From Herminiimonas arsenitoxidans (GTDB lineage Bacteria > Pseudomonadota > Gammaproteobacteria > Burkholderiales > Burkholderiaceae_D), in the NCBI RefSeq assembly GCF_900130075.1, contig NZ_LT671418.1, positions 248,001-312,000 on the forward strand: a DNA stretch of 64,000 nucleotides. Direction: 5' to 3'. The translations under genes and the position numbers were made by a program. The notes under the pieces are model-generated. The model had not been told where the DNA came from. It did not search any database and saw only the letters and a list, made by a program, of their open reading frames with translations. The stretch's first letter is position 1, and every line of letters starts with the position of its first letter. Positions 23,778 through 33,052 of this stretch are shown piece by piece.

Positions 23778-24395
23778 ATGAGGTTTTTTTGCTTTTTAGT
23801 TCTGTCATTTGCTTTATCAGGATGTGCCTCCGAGATTCAAAAAAGAACTTCTCAAAACTACACATTGATTGCTATGCAAGCGCAGGCGAAGGGTGATTGG
23901 GATACTGCCCGCAGGGCGTATGCACGAGCCGTTGTAAATGCCGAGCATGCCAAGCTATCTCCTAACACGCGGGCTCTTTTAACCTATGAATATGGACGCT
24001 CGCTTGGCGTGAATTGTTTCTATGACCTGGCCGAATCAGAACTGAATCTGGCCTACAAATTGGATAAAGAAGCAGGAAATCCTCTTTACCTGTCATTGAC
24101 AGAGCTAGCTCGGCTCACCTTCGATCAACAGAAATTTCAAAGTTCAATTGCTTACTTTGAACAATCTATACAAGAGCTTGATCAGGCAAAATTTTCCGAA
24201 AAAGCTCCTACTGGATATGCAGACATACTGGATGAATATTCCATAGCATTGTTCAACGTAGGTCGGAAAGCAGACTCTGCTGCGATCAAAAAAAGAAGTT
24301 CCGAAATTAGAAACGCTAATCCGAATGGAAAATCCATAACGGATCGAACCCCCTATGGCAAATTTTGCGTAACTAAAGAGCAGCGTTCTTTGTAG
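23778..24395 (+). CDS. Predicted TPR-like lipoprotein, 205 aa
   Basis: A lipoprotein signal peptide is clear: a short N-terminus, a hydrophobic core and the lipobox LSGC with Cys16 (MRFFCFLVLSFALSGCAS). The mature part is helical, with repeats resembling tetratricopeptide units: AKGDWDTARRAYARAVVNAE, DLAESELNLAYKLDKEAG and QKFQSSIAYFEQSIQELDQ. Such proteins usually serve as protein-binding scaffolds at the membrane. AAAGGAAATTC precedes ATG 23778. It is the first of five predicted lipoproteins in a row. The exact family is not recognised. Base composition is lower in G+C than in the flagellar genes. Confidence 0.7.
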   Translation: MRFFCFLVLSFALSGCASEIQKRTSQNYTLIAMQAQAKGDWDTARRAYARAVVNAEHAKLSPNTRALLTYEYGRSLGVNCFYDLAESELNLAYKLDKEAGNPLYLSLTELARLTFDQQKFQSSIAYFEQSIQELDQAKFSEKAPTGYADILDEYSIALFNVGRKADSAAIKKRSSEIRNANPNGKSITDRTPYGKFCVTKEQRSL

Positions 24396-24534
24396 TTGTG
24401 CTGCGTTATTTGCGCAAAGTTTACCAGCACGTTTAGTTTCCTTAAATAATCATGCCGCAGTTCGGTAATCGCCGGAAATCAAGTTAAGTGCGGTAATCGA
24501 AATACCTCTTTATTAATTTTTAAAAAAATAAACC

Positions 24535-25266
24535 ATGAAAAATTTATTCGTACTACTAACTGTTGTCTCTGTTCTTGCTGGATGCGCCACAGCGCCCGAT
24601 AACTCTGCTGCTTTGCAAGCACGTAAAGACGCGATTGCAGCTGTATCCAAGGTGGAAATTTTTTACAACGGTGACGATGAACTGGTCGTGATTGACGCTG
24701 GTGGTTCCGGCATGGCTGGTATGGGCGGTTTGTTTGGCCCTATCGGACAATTGATGGCAATCGGGGCGGATGCTGCGAGCAAACTTTCGGTGGCTGAACG
24801 TGCGGAGGCGCGTAGCAAGGAGTTTGCGGCGGCGGTGAAGGGGGGCACATCTCCTAGAACGCTTAACCAGCAGTTTGCTGAGAATCTGGCCACCCATATC
24901 CAGGCTACAGGACGGGAAGTCAAGATCACACCCATCCAACGGTCCAAGGGTGCGTTAGCTATTGCCTTCCCTGAAGTAGAGGTCACGCCTGGTTATACAG
25001 CATTGCTGGTTCGGATCACGACCGGCTACGGCGCTGTCGATGCCCTGTCAAGTTATCGGCCGACTATCGTCATAGAGCAGTCCCTGAAAAATGCAGAGCG
25101 TCGCAATGTGTACTTCGATACTTATAAAGCGGATATCAGTGAGCCGAATTACTTGATGTATGGCACGTTGCTCGAACAGCATGTCGCTGCTCATGAGGGG
25201 CTTCGACAAGGTTTGGTAGCCGTAGCCGATCCGGTATCTCGACGGATGTTTGCTGCCAAAAACTGA
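24535..25266 (+). CDS. Predicted lipoprotein of unknown function, 243 aa
   Basis: The signal peptide and lipobox LAGC (Cys17 in MKNLFVLLTVVSVLAGCAT) indicate a lipoprotein. A glycine-rich hydrophobic patch (GGSGMAGMGGLFGPIGQLM, about 60-78) follows a short strand region and may associate with membrane. The rest (about 85-243) alternates helices and strands, with TPGYTALLVRITTGYGAVDAL and a C-terminal VAVADPVSRRMFAAK. ATG 24535 has no strong ribosome binding site. Its composition is closer to the core genome than that of the other members of this cluster. Family unknown. Confidence 0.65.
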   Translation: MKNLFVLLTVVSVLAGCATAPDNSAALQARKDAIAAVSKVEIFYNGDDELVVIDAGGSGMAGMGGLFGPIGQLMAIGADAASKLSVAERAEARSKEFAAAVKGGTSPRTLNQQFAENLATHIQATGREVKITPIQRSKGALAIAFPEVEVTPGYTALLVRITTGYGAVDALSSYRPTIVIEQSLKNAERRNVYFDTYKADISEPNYLMYGTLLEQHVAAHEGLRQGLVAVADPVSRRMFAAKN

Positions 25267-25400
25267 CTGGTGAAAATCAATTAAGGGGCGCTGTTCAGGA
25301 TAGTGAATCTATTCCTGTTCCCGATTTTGATAATTGAAACAAGAGACCGTTTGTAAGTAAGGGATATTAAAAGCCTATCTTTGCCGGCAAGGATATTTCC

Positions 25401-25787
25401 ATGAAGCGATATTCATGCTTTGTTTTTGTGCTGATGTGTATGACTTCATGTGCTGTAACTTACATGGATTTACCTTCAGCATTTGAAGAGAATTTTTGGA
25501 ATAAGCCCGGTTATAAAAGGAACGATGTTGCTCAATTTCTTTGGCAGGTTTGTAAGTACAAGAAACTTGATGACTTGGCAAAAGAGAGGCTAGGAGTTGA
25601 TATTCAGACTTTAGATAAAGAGTTGGATGCGATTGTTTTTCGTGCAGAGGAGTGCATGCTGGAAAACGGTTTTACTTACGAAGATAAACCTAAAGGATTT
25701 ATTGAAAGTAAAAACGGTGGTCGGTGCCGTTTCTCATTTCTTCAATATCTCCCCTCATGTCAGATACTAATGAATTCACAAAAATGA
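25401..25787 (+). CDS. Predicted small lipoprotein, 128 aa
   Basis: An N-terminal signal with lipobox MTSC (Cys17 in MKRYSCFVFVLMCMTSCAV) suggests export and lipidation, though threonine and serine make the lipobox weaker than in its neighbours. The mature part has four further cysteines (in VCKYKK, ECMLEN, GRCRF and PSCQI) that could pair in the periplasm. AAGGATATTTCC precedes ATG 25401. The gene is AT-rich and stands between two other lipoprotein genes with gaps of 130 and 210 bases, so it may have its own promoter. I do not recognise the family. Confidence 0.6.
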   Translation: MKRYSCFVFVLMCMTSCAVTYMDLPSAFEENFWNKPGYKRNDVAQFLWQVCKYKKLDDLAKERLGVDIQTLDKELDAIVFRAEECMLENGFTYEDKPKGFIESKNGGRCRFSFLQYLPSCQILMNSQK

Positions 25788-25997
25788 ATCTATGTCTGTG
25801 CTCGAAAGAGCACAATATTTTGTTAGAGATCTTATCGCTTTTGGCAAGGTAAGCAGTCTTCGTTGGTGATTGAAAGCGTTTTGGAATCCGCATTCTTAGT
25901 AATGTCGCAGACATTACAAATTAAAAATGCCAGTTCGTAATTTTTAAAGTTGTATTCCCTATATGTACAAAATTTTCATTCAAAAAATAAAATTATT

Positions 25998-26453
25998 ATG
26001 AATAAATTCATCACTCCTCTTATCGCTATTTCTTTATTGGCAGGTTGTGCCAGCACCAATACTGGAACTAATAGATCATCCGGGGGAAAGACGGACGTTG
26101 AAGTTTGTATGACGGCGATTAAACATTCGAATTTATTGATTGTTGAAGTTCCAGCAACAGGGAGCTTTATTAGCAATAAAATGATTGTTGCTACAGTAAA
26201 AGCAACTGGTTCCAATGCTGTTGACTCTCTAGTTAGTGTTCTATCACTCTCTGCAAGGCATGCAGTTGTTGTTGTCGGTGATAACGATGAAGTGACTGCT
26301 GCAACTGTAGAAACCGCACTGGGTAAATTACCTCAGGCGACAGTGCGTTCTAAAGAGCCTTTATGTTTTGCTGGCGATGCGCAATTTGAACCAGGACTGC
26401 GGGCTGCAGCAGATGCGGCGAGAATTTCATTCTTGGCAGTTCCGAATCGTTAA
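25998..26453 (+). CDS. Predicted lipoprotein, 151 aa
   Basis: ATG 25998 is chosen because it gives an ideal lipoprotein signal, MNKFITPLIAISLLAGCAST with lipobox LAGC; an in-frame TTG at 25950 would add 16 polar residues before it. The mature domain (about 30-151) looks like an alternating strand-helix fold: LLIVEVPATGSFISNKMIVA, HAVVVVGDNDEVTAATVETA and a closing ISFLAVPN. The DNDEVTAATVETALGKL helix follows a possible strand-turn. No family is recognised. The stop codon is directly followed by the next gene's ATG, so the two are very likely co-translated. Confidence 0.65.
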   Translation: MNKFITPLIAISLLAGCASTNTGTNRSSGGKTDVEVCMTAIKHSNLLIVEVPATGSFISNKMIVATVKATGSNAVDSLVSVLSLSARHAVVVVGDNDEVTAATVETALGKLPQATVRSKEPLCFAGDAQFEPGLRAAADAARISFLAVPNR

Positions 26454-27035
26454 ATGATATCTGTCGGTATGAAGCATTTAAGCAGATGCTTTTTGCAATC
26501 ACTTATCGGACCGAGTCAGATATCTGTTTCATTCTTGTTCGTAATGATATTGCAAGGGTGCGCAACCGTACCTGAGGTGCCAGTTACATATGATCCTGCT
26601 ACTCAGGCGCGTATTCGGGTGTTTCACGGAACGGCGGCTTATCTTTATTTGGGTGATGTCTGTGATGGTAAAAGCCATTCCTTTATTCATGCGGCTGCTG
26701 GTGGATTTTCCTATTTCGAGCGTAATAAGAAAATAGGGATGCCTGCTACCGACGATATGCCGCTTTCTTATCATGAGTATGCAATTCCAGCCAATAAACC
26801 TTTTACAGTAATGATGCGCTGGCAAGCGCAGAATGCAAGCGGGACATGGGAAAGTTGCGGGCCGATTTATACAAGCTTTACCCCTAGAGCTGGGCAGGAT
26901 TACGACACTTTTATGTCATTTCATCGCGGAGCCTGTCAGGGAGTAAAGGTGCGGAAACTGATTTCGGATGAAAGTGGTAAGGTAACTACCATGGCTGCTT
27001 CAATTAATGGTCCTCCGTTTCGACAATGTCGTTAA
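26454..27035 (+). CDS. Predicted lipoprotein, 193 aa
   Basis: The frame begins at the base after the previous stop codon. ATG 26454 or the internal ATG 26469 may start it; both give a signal ending in the lipobox LQGC (VSFLFVMILQGCATVPEVP). The N-terminal region before the hydrophobic core is longer than usual. The mature part looks beta-rich, with ARIRVFHGTAAYLYLGDVCDG, YHEYAIPANKPFTVMMRW, and cysteine-containing segments ESCGPIY and GACQGVKV that may form disulphides. The tight link with the upstream lipoprotein suggests the two act together. Family unknown. Confidence 0.6.
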   Translation: MISVGMKHLSRCFLQSLIGPSQISVSFLFVMILQGCATVPEVPVTYDPATQARIRVFHGTAAYLYLGDVCDGKSHSFIHAAAGGFSYFERNKKIGMPATDDMPLSYHEYAIPANKPFTVMMRWQAQNASGTWESCGPIYTSFTPRAGQDYDTFMSFHRGACQGVKVRKLISDESGKVTTMAASINGPPFRQCR

Positions 27036-27151
27036 CTTTTCCGCGAAGCAATTGAGCGCGACGTGCTTTCTGTGCGAAAGCGTTGAGTTCGAAATGGATT
27101 TTTCTCATCCATTGTCAAATTACCGCATTTTATGATTTTCTCTGATTGCTC

Positions 27152-27808
27152 ATGACGAAAATTTCCCGTCTCACTCGCTCCCACCTGCGCCTGACATCGA
27201 TAGTTTTAATCGGCCTCATCGTCGGAATCGCTGCGCCGGATTCCTGGCAGTTGGTGACGAGAGCTTTGGTAGGGTGGAATGTCGCAGTATGGGCAAATCT
27301 ACTGCAAATGGGATGGTTGATAGCGACATCCAGTCGCGCACATGTCAAGGCGATTGCGGGGCGTGAGGATGCGGGTGCGGTGACAGTGGTGGGGATTTTG
27401 TCTATCGTGGCGACCTTGAGCTTGGTTGCGATTATTCTTGAACTGACATCGGCTAAAGGCTTGTCCGGCGCATTGAAGTTTTCCCATTACGTGTTTACCG
27501 GTACTACGGTGCTTGGTTCATGGTTGCTGCTGGGTGCGATTTATACCTTTCATTACGCACGCTTGTATTACCAATCGCCTGCAGATCGAAGGGCGCTGCG
27601 TTTTCCTGATGCGGAGAGCAATCCGGATTATTGGGACTTCCTTTATTTTTCTTTCACGATAGCTGTGGCGGCACAGACTTCCGACGTATCGGTCATGTCA
27701 GCTGGTATGCGTAAGGCAGTGCTGGCGCAATCAGTGCTGAGCTTTTTGTTCAATGCTGCGATCATCGGCTTATCGATCAATATCGCTGCAGGTTTGATCG
27801 GTACTTGA
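27152..27808 (+). CDS. DUF1345 family integral membrane protein
   Basis: A 218-residue membrane protein with four to five hydrophobic helices. The layout and the motif NPDYWDFLYFSFTIAVAAQTSDV, seen here as DYWDFLYFSFTIAVAAQT plus SDVSVM, are those of the DUF1345 family, whose role is unknown. ATG 27152 is preferred over TTG 27146 two codons earlier. A charged loop LYYQSPADRRALRFPDAES lies before the last pair of helices. It is convergent with the minus-strand DUF2520 gene, 23 bases away, with no clear terminator between. Composition returns here to the level of the core genome. Confidence 0.8.
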   Translation: MTKISRLTRSHLRLTSIVLIGLIVGIAAPDSWQLVTRALVGWNVAVWANLLQMGWLIATSSRAHVKAIAGREDAGAVTVVGILSIVATLSLVAIILELTSAKGLSGALKFSHYVFTGTTVLGSWLLLGAIYTFHYARLYYQSPADRRALRFPDAESNPDYWDFLYFSFTIAVAAQTSDVSVMSAGMRKAVLAQSVLSFLFNAAIIGLSINIAAGLIGT

Positions 27809-27831
27809 TTGCATCGGTTTGCCGATAGTTA

Positions 27832-28668
27832 TTACTTCTTCTTTTGTCGCCGTGCCAGGTGTGCAGTCAACTTTCCCAATTGCTTGTAGAGTCTTCCATA
27901 GCGTTTGTCCCACGCATTGACACTACGGTATTGCTTGATGACGGTGGCAGTGTCGTTGCGTGCAATTGGTCCGGTCAACGCTTGTTCTGGACCTATCTGC
28001 AAAACATTCTCAGTTGTTTCTCTTACCAGCGACGCCATCATCTTTAATGCGACGTCTTGCGGTATGCCGGCCTTGCCATAGGCTTGTACGGCTGTATCCA
28101 GCAGCGTTACCAGGTAGTTGGAGGCGAACACCGCTGCGGCGTGATATAGCACCTTGGCATCGCCTTGGATAGAAACTGTTTGCGCACCTATCGTGTTGAA
28201 TAGAGGGTTCAGTACATCGAGGGCAGTCTGGTCGCCTTCTACGCCGCAATACGTCCCTGCAAAGTCTGCTACTACCTTCTCGGGCATGGCAAAGCTGCGT
28301 ATAGGGTGGATACTGGCGATGGTTGCGCCGCGTTGGCTAGCGCTGTCCAGTATGGATGAAGGCAGGGCGCCGCTGCAGTGGAAGACGATGTGGCTTGCTG
28401 ACAAGTGGCCGCTATTTGCTAAAGCCATACAGCAGGCAGTGATCTGATCGTCTGGGGCTGTGATGAGGAAAATGTCTGCTGGTTGCAAGTCAGCATAGCT
28501 ACTCGCAACACGACCTGCGCCGACAAAAGCGGCAGCGCGCGTGCCGCTTTCTATCGAGGTGTTGAGGATGTCTTGAATTTGAACAATTTGATGCTGCACC
28601 CACAAGCGCGCCAGCGTCTGGCCGACTTTGCCGCAACCGATGATGGAGAGTGATTTCGGCTTGCTCAT
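27832..28668 (-). CDS. Rossmann-fold protein with DUF2520 domain
   Basis: The 278 residues begin with a nucleotide-binding Rossmann fold: LSIIGCGKVGQTLARLW carries the GxGxxG loop (about 8-24), and the strand-loop IFLITAPDDQI follows near residue 67. The C-terminal helical half (about 135-255), with FAGTYCGVEGD, VLYHAAAVFASNYLVTLL and ARNDTATVIKQY, matches DUF2520, related to ketopantoate and pyrroline-carboxylate reductase folds. It is probably an NAD(P)-dependent oxidoreductase of unknown substrate. It follows the ABC-F gene by 18 bases on the minus strand and is likely co-transcribed. Confidence 0.85.
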   Translation of the reverse strand: MSKPKSLSIIGCGKVGQTLARLWVQHQIVQIQDILNTSIESGTRAAAFVGAGRVASSYADLQPADIFLITAPDDQITACCMALANSGHLSASHIVFHCSGALPSSILDSASQRGATIASIHPIRSFAMPEKVVADFAGTYCGVEGDQTALDVLNPLFNTIGAQTVSIQGDAKVLYHAAAVFASNYLVTLLDTAVQAYGKAGIPQDVALKMMASLVRETTENVLQIGPEQALTGPIARNDTATVIKQYRSVNAWDKRYGRLYKQLGKLTAHLARRQKKK

Positions 28669-28686
28669 GGGTGTTTATCCTACTTG

Positions 28687-30684
28687 TCAGTTACTGGCTT
28701 GTTCCAACGCTTCCTGTTGCTCCAGCCATTCCGCCTCAAGTTGCGTGACTTCCTTGGTATAAAAACTTTGGTCGGCCAGCAACTGTTTTAATTCTTTCTT
28801 CTTGGCGGCATCGTAGATCAATGGATCGGCAAGTGCTGTTTCTACAACGGCTTTCTGTGCATTGCGCTTGGCGATTTGTTCTTCGAGCTTCTTGATCTTC
28901 AGTTCTATCGGTTTTCTGCGTGCAGCCAGTTTTTGGCGATCTTCCGCTTCCTGTTTTTTCTGTTCACGCTTGTCCACTGACGATGCTGCGGGAGCTGATG
29001 GCGCGACTACGCTGGCAGATTTTTCCTTGACGGCTGGCAGTGCTGCATTGCCGGCTGCGGCATTCTTGGTGGCCAGTTTGGTTTTGAATAGCCAATCCTT
29101 GTAATCGTCCAGATCGCCGTCGAATGGCTGTAACTTGCCATCTGCGACGATGATGAACTCATCCGTGGTAGCGCGCAGCAGATGTCTATCATGCGAGACG
29201 ACGACCAGCGTGCCCTCGAATTGCGCCAGTGCCATAGTCAGCGCTTCGCGTGTTTCCAGATCCAGATGGTTGGTCGGTTCATCGAGCAGCAAGAGGTTAG
29301 GGCGCTGCCAGACGATCAGTGCGAGCGCTAGGCGTGCTTTTTCACCACCGGAGAATGGCGCGATCTTGCTGGTGACCATGGCGCCGTTGAAGTTGAAGCT
29401 GCCTAAGAAATTGCGCAACTCTTGTTCACGTACGGTCGGTGCAATGTGCGCCAAATGCCAGAGTGGTGATTCTTCATGGCGCAGCATTTCTACCTGATGC
29501 TGAGCGAAGTAACCGATCGCGAGGCCTTTGCCGAATTCTGATACGCCGCTCAACGGCTCCAGTTCTGCTGCGATGGTTTTGATCAGTGTCGATTTACCAG
29601 CACCGTTGACGCCGAGCAGGCCGATGCGTTGGCCGATCTGCAAGGAGAAGTTGATGTTGGAAACAATCTTCTTTTCCGTGATCGAATAATCTTCATTTTC
29701 GATGCGGTAACCGGCATCGACGTTTTCCATTACCAACAATGGATTCGGGGCAGCAGCCGGCTCGCGGAATTCAAATGAAAATTCAGCAGCAGCACGCAAA
29801 GGTGCGAGTTCTTCCATCTTCGACAAGGCCTTCATTCGGCTTTGTGCCTGACGCGCTTTACTGGCTTGCGCCTTGAAGCGGTTGATGAAGGATTCCAGAT
29901 GGGCGCGTTGACGGGTTTGTTTTTCCAGTGCGCTTTGCGCCAGGATCATTTGCGCTGCACGTTGACGTTCAAAGCCGGAGTAATTTCCTGAGTAGCGTTT
30001 CAGCTTGCGTTCGTCGATATGCACGATAACGTTGACGACGCCGTCGAGGAAGTCGCGATCATGCGAGATGACGAGCAATGTGCCTGGGTAGCGTTTGAGC
30101 CAATCTTCCAGCCAGATAATGGCGTCCAGATCCAAATGGTTGGTTGGTTCATCGAGCAGCAGCAAATCGGACGGGCACATCAAAGCTTGCGCCAGATTCA
30201 AACGCATACGCCAGCCGCCGGAGAAGCTGGCAACCGGTTGTTCCATTTGCGCCATCGTGAAGCCCAGACCGAGCAGCAATTGTTCGCCGCGCGAACGTAC
30301 AGTGTAGGCATCGGCATCGGCCAATGCGCTGTACAACTCGCCGATCAATACACCATTGTCCGTCGTGTCTGGTTCGCTTTCGAGGAAGGCGAGTTCTTCT
30401 TCAAGGCGGCGCAAGGTCACGTCGCCGTCGATTGCGTAATCGATGGCGGAACGCTCCAGTGGCGGTGTCTCCTGCGCTACATAAGCGACGCGCCATTTAG
30501 ATGGGAAGTCGATTGTGCCTAAATCAGCATGCAACTCACCGCGCAGCAAGCCGAACAGACTGGATTTACCCGCGCCGTTGGCACCGATCAAGCCGATTTT
30601 GTCGCCCGGATTGAGCGTAACGTCGACTTTGTCGAGAAGTGGCTTGATGCCACGCATGAGAGAAACTTGTTGAAAACGGATCAT
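28687..30684 (-). CDS. ABC-F family ATPase (YheS/Uup-like)
   Basis: ABC-F proteins are soluble twin ATPases that act on ribosomes and have no membrane domain. The 665 residues hold two nucleotide-binding domains: Walker A GANGAGKSSLFGLL (about 34-47) and signature SFSGGWRMRLNLAQAL in the first, Walker A GVNGAGKSTLIKTI (about 350) and signature FSGGEKARLALAL in the second, each with LLLDEPTNHLDL. The inter-domain linker (about 235-310) is the charged P-site tRNA-interaction type helix pair. A C-terminal Lys/Glu-rich coiled coil (about 570-660) resembles YheS. ATG 30684. Minus strand, first gene of a two-gene unit with the DUF2520 gene. Confidence 0.92.
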   Translation of the reverse strand: MIRFQQVSLMRGIKPLLDKVDVTLNPGDKIGLIGANGAGKSSLFGLLRGELHADLGTIDFPSKWRVAYVAQETPPLERSAIDYAIDGDVTLRRLEEELAFLESEPDTTDNGVLIGELYSALADADAYTVRSRGEQLLLGLGFTMAQMEQPVASFSGGWRMRLNLAQALMCPSDLLLLDEPTNHLDLDAIIWLEDWLKRYPGTLLVISHDRDFLDGVVNVIVHIDERKLKRYSGNYSGFERQRAAQMILAQSALEKQTRQRAHLESFINRFKAQASKARQAQSRMKALSKMEELAPLRAAAEFSFEFREPAAAPNPLLVMENVDAGYRIENEDYSITEKKIVSNINFSLQIGQRIGLLGVNGAGKSTLIKTIAAELEPLSGVSEFGKGLAIGYFAQHQVEMLRHEESPLWHLAHIAPTVREQELRNFLGSFNFNGAMVTSKIAPFSGGEKARLALALIVWQRPNLLLLDEPTNHLDLETREALTMALAQFEGTLVVVSHDRHLLRATTDEFIIVADGKLQPFDGDLDDYKDWLFKTKLATKNAAAGNAALPAVKEKSASVVAPSAPAASSVDKREQKKQEAEDRQKLAARRKPIELKIKKLEEQIAKRNAQKAVVETALADPLIYDAAKKKELKQLLADQSFYTKEVTQLEAEWLEQQEALEQASN

Positions 30685-30740
30685 GTGGTTTGTAAGCCGA
30701 CAGCGCTAGACGCGATCGGCTTTGCTTCTTTAGTGAATGA

Positions 30741-30777
30741 TTTAAAAAATGGTTAGCGAAAAATGATACGGCTAACC
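30741..30777 (-). terminator. Minus-strand Rho-independent terminator after prmB
   Basis: GGTTAGC (30751-30757) and GCTAACC (30771-30777) form a perfect 7-bp stem with a 13-base loop. Read on the minus strand the stem is followed by ATTTTTTAAA. It lies downstream of prmB and marks the end of the dapC-to-prmB transcript before the ABC-F gene. Confidence 0.7.
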
Positions 30778-30916
30778 GAAATCGCAACCCACGGCATTTC
30801 AATTGCATGCGCAGGAGCGGCGAGGGATCGACAAGAATTGCATACGGTCGATCCAAACATACTGGGCTACTATCGAAAACGATCAAGGCACCATATCGAT
30901 GCCATCGTTCCAAGCC

Positions 30917-31807
30917 TTACTGCAATTGATCTGCAGTAACGAGGAATACCATGTCGTCACCGGCACTGGTGGTCAACCAGGTCAAATTCAGTTCCGGGAA
31001 TGCGGCTTCTGCGAAGGCACGTTCATTACCGATTTCGACCATCAGCAAACCATTTGGTGCCAGACGTTTGCCTGCACCTGCGACTATCTTGCGTACCAAA
31101 TCCATGCCGTCGTCACCACCAGCCAGAGCGATTTGCGGTTCACGCAAATATTCCGGTGGCAGTTTGCCCATGGAACCTGAATTGACGTAAGGCGGATTGG
31201 TAATGATCAGATCGTATTTGTATTCCGGCACATTGGTGTACAGATCAGATTCGATCAATTTGATGCGATCCTGCAATTCGTATTCATCCACATTGCGCTG
31301 CGCAACGGCCAGCGCATCGGTGGAGATGTCAACGGCATCGACTTGCGCATTCGGGAAGGCATCAGCCAACATGATAGGCAGGCAGCCCGAGCCGGTGCAC
31401 AGTTCAAGAATGTTGGTGACCTTGTCTGGATTGCTGACCCATGGAGAAAATTGTTCGGGAATCAATTCAGCGATGAATGAACGTGGCACGATCACGCGCT
31501 CATCCACGAAGAAACGGTAACCACCGAGCCAACCTTCATTGGTGATGTAGGCTGCAGGCAAACGTTCATCAGCACGTTGTTCGATCACGCGCAAGACGGC
31601 ATCAACTTCTTCCTGCAACAAATGTGCATCGAAGAATGGATCGAGTTTGTCGAGTGGCAACTTCAGCGTGTGCAGGATCAGGTAAGCGGCTTCATCCAGT
31701 GCATTGGTGCTGCCATGGCCGAAGAACAGCTTCGCGGTATTGAAGCGGGTGACTGCGTAGCGCAGCAGGTCGCGAATGGTAGAGAGATCGTTAGGCTTGA
31801 TAGGCAT
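30917..31807 (-). CDS. prmB: Ribosomal protein L3 glutamine methyltransferase PrmB
   Basis: PrmB methylates a glutamine of ribosomal protein L3. The 296-residue protein has an N-terminal helical domain (about 1-110) and a class I methyltransferase domain with motif I ILELCTGSGCLPIML (about 135-150), VDAVDISTDALAVA, and the glutamine-binding NPPY in LIITNPPYVNSG. The sequence REPQIALAGGDDGMDLVRKI after it is typical of the PrmB/PrmC group. ATG 31807 is preferred to a TTG five codons earlier. Length and lack of a PrfA-type partner favour PrmB over PrmC. It ends the dap operon, about 115 bases after dapE. Confidence 0.9.
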   Translation of the reverse strand: MPIKPNDLSTIRDLLRYAVTRFNTAKLFFGHGSTNALDEAAYLILHTLKLPLDKLDPFFDAHLLQEEVDAVLRVIEQRADERLPAAYITNEGWLGGYRFFVDERVIVPRSFIAELIPEQFSPWVSNPDKVTNILELCTGSGCLPIMLADAFPNAQVDAVDISTDALAVAQRNVDEYELQDRIKLIESDLYTNVPEYKYDLIITNPPYVNSGSMGKLPPEYLREPQIALAGGDDGMDLVRKIVAGAGKRLAPNGLLMVEIGNERAFAEAAFPELNLTWLTTSAGDDMVFLVTADQLQ

Positions 31808-31921
31808 GGTTCTGTGCAACAAAGTAAAAGGATGATGCCTGATGCGATAACTATGCGGTCAGGACGGTATTCAAGCGATTTGCCGAATGTGGGAAATCGC
31901 TTGTTCAGTCATATAGCCGCT

Positions 31922-33049
31922 TTACAGCAGCAGATTTTCCATCGTATGGCGATAGATGTTTTTCAGTGGATCGATGAAGCGTACTTCGATGTGTTCATCA
32001 ATTTTATGAATGCTGCCGTTTGGAGGGCCAAATTCGACGACTTGCGGGCAAATTTGTGCGATGAAGCGACCATCGGACGTGCCGCCGGTAGTAGATAATT
32101 CCGTAGTCACACCAGTCTCTGATTTGATCGCATCGCTCATCGCATCGCTCAAGCTGCCTTTAGGCGTCAGGAATGGATAACCACTGATCGACCATTTCAA
32201 ATCGTATTCGAGACCATGCTTGTCGAGGATGGCATGCACACGTTGTTGCAAACCTTCAACCGTGCTGGCTGTGCAAAAACGGAAGTTGAAATCGATGACA
32301 ACATTGCCCGGGATGACGTTCGATGCGCCCGCGCCGCCGTGCATATTCGATACTTGCCATGAAGTCGGTAAATAGTATTCGTTACCGTCATCCCATTTCT
32401 CTGCAACCAGTTCTGCCAGTGCAGGTGCGCATTGATGAATCGGATTGCGTGCCAATTGCGGATATGCGATGTGGCCTTGTATGCCTTTGACTGTGAGCTT
32501 GCCGGACATGCTGCCGCGGCGACCGTTCTTGATGGTGTCGCCCAACACATCGGAAGAGGTTGGTTCACCGACCACGCAGTAATCGAGTTGTTCGCCGCGT
32601 GCTTTCAATGCATTACAAACGATCACGGTGCCATCAGTAGCTGGACCTTCTTCATCGCTGGTGATCAGGAAGCCGATCGAGCCTTTGTGATTTGGATGTG
32701 CAGCTACGAATTCTTCCGCTGCAACAACCATGGCAGCTATCGATGTCTTCATATCGGCTGCACCGCGACCGTACAGCTTGCCTTCGCGTTGCGTAGGCAC
32801 GAATGGTGGCGAGGTCCATTGATCGAGCGGGCCGGTAGGCACGACGTCGGTATGGCCGGCAAACACCAGCAGCGGTTGTGTCGTTCCTTTGCGCGCCCAC
32901 AGATTGGTGACGCCATCGGATTCTATGGTTTCGCAAACGAAGCCCAGCGGTTCCAGCAATTCGATCAGGCGCGATTGGCAGCCTTTATCTTCCGGTGTAA
33001 CGGAGGAGAGCGCGATCAGTTCTTCGGTCAGTGCGAGCGTCTTGCTCAT
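31922..33049 (-). CDS. dapE: Succinyl-diaminopimelate desuccinylase DapE
   Basis: DapE releases LL-diaminopimelate from its N-succinyl form in lysine and peptidoglycan synthesis. It is a dinuclear zinc M20 peptidase-family enzyme. Metal ligands are seen in [13 protein letters not shown] (His), [15 protein letters not shown] (bridging Asp) and [13 protein letters not shown] (catalytic and metal-binding Glu); a dimerisation domain occupies about 180-290, and [10 protein letters not shown] near the C-terminus carries the late active-site residues. 375 residues is the normal length. ATG 33049 lies 3 bases after the yffB stop, so translation is coupled. Confidence 0.97.
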   Translation of the reverse strand: MSKTLALTEELIALSSVTPEDKGCQSRLIELLEPLGFVCETIESDGVTNLWARKGTTQPLLVFAGHTDVVPTGPLDQWTSPPFVPTQREGKLYGRGAADMKTSIAAMVVAAEEFVAAHPNHKGSIGFLITSDEEGPATDGTVIVCNALKARGEQLDYCVVGEPTSSDVLGDTIKNGRRGSMSGKLTVKGIQGHIAYPQLARNPIHQCAPALAELVAEKWDDGNEYYLPTSWQVSNMHGGAGASNVIPGNVVIDFNFRFCTASTVEGLQQRVHAILDKHGLEYDLKWSISGYPFLTPKGSLSDAMSDAIKSETGVTTELSTTGGTSDGRFIAQICPQVVEFGPPNGSIHKIDEHIEVRFIDPLKNIYRHTMENLLL

Positions 33050-33052
33050 AAA

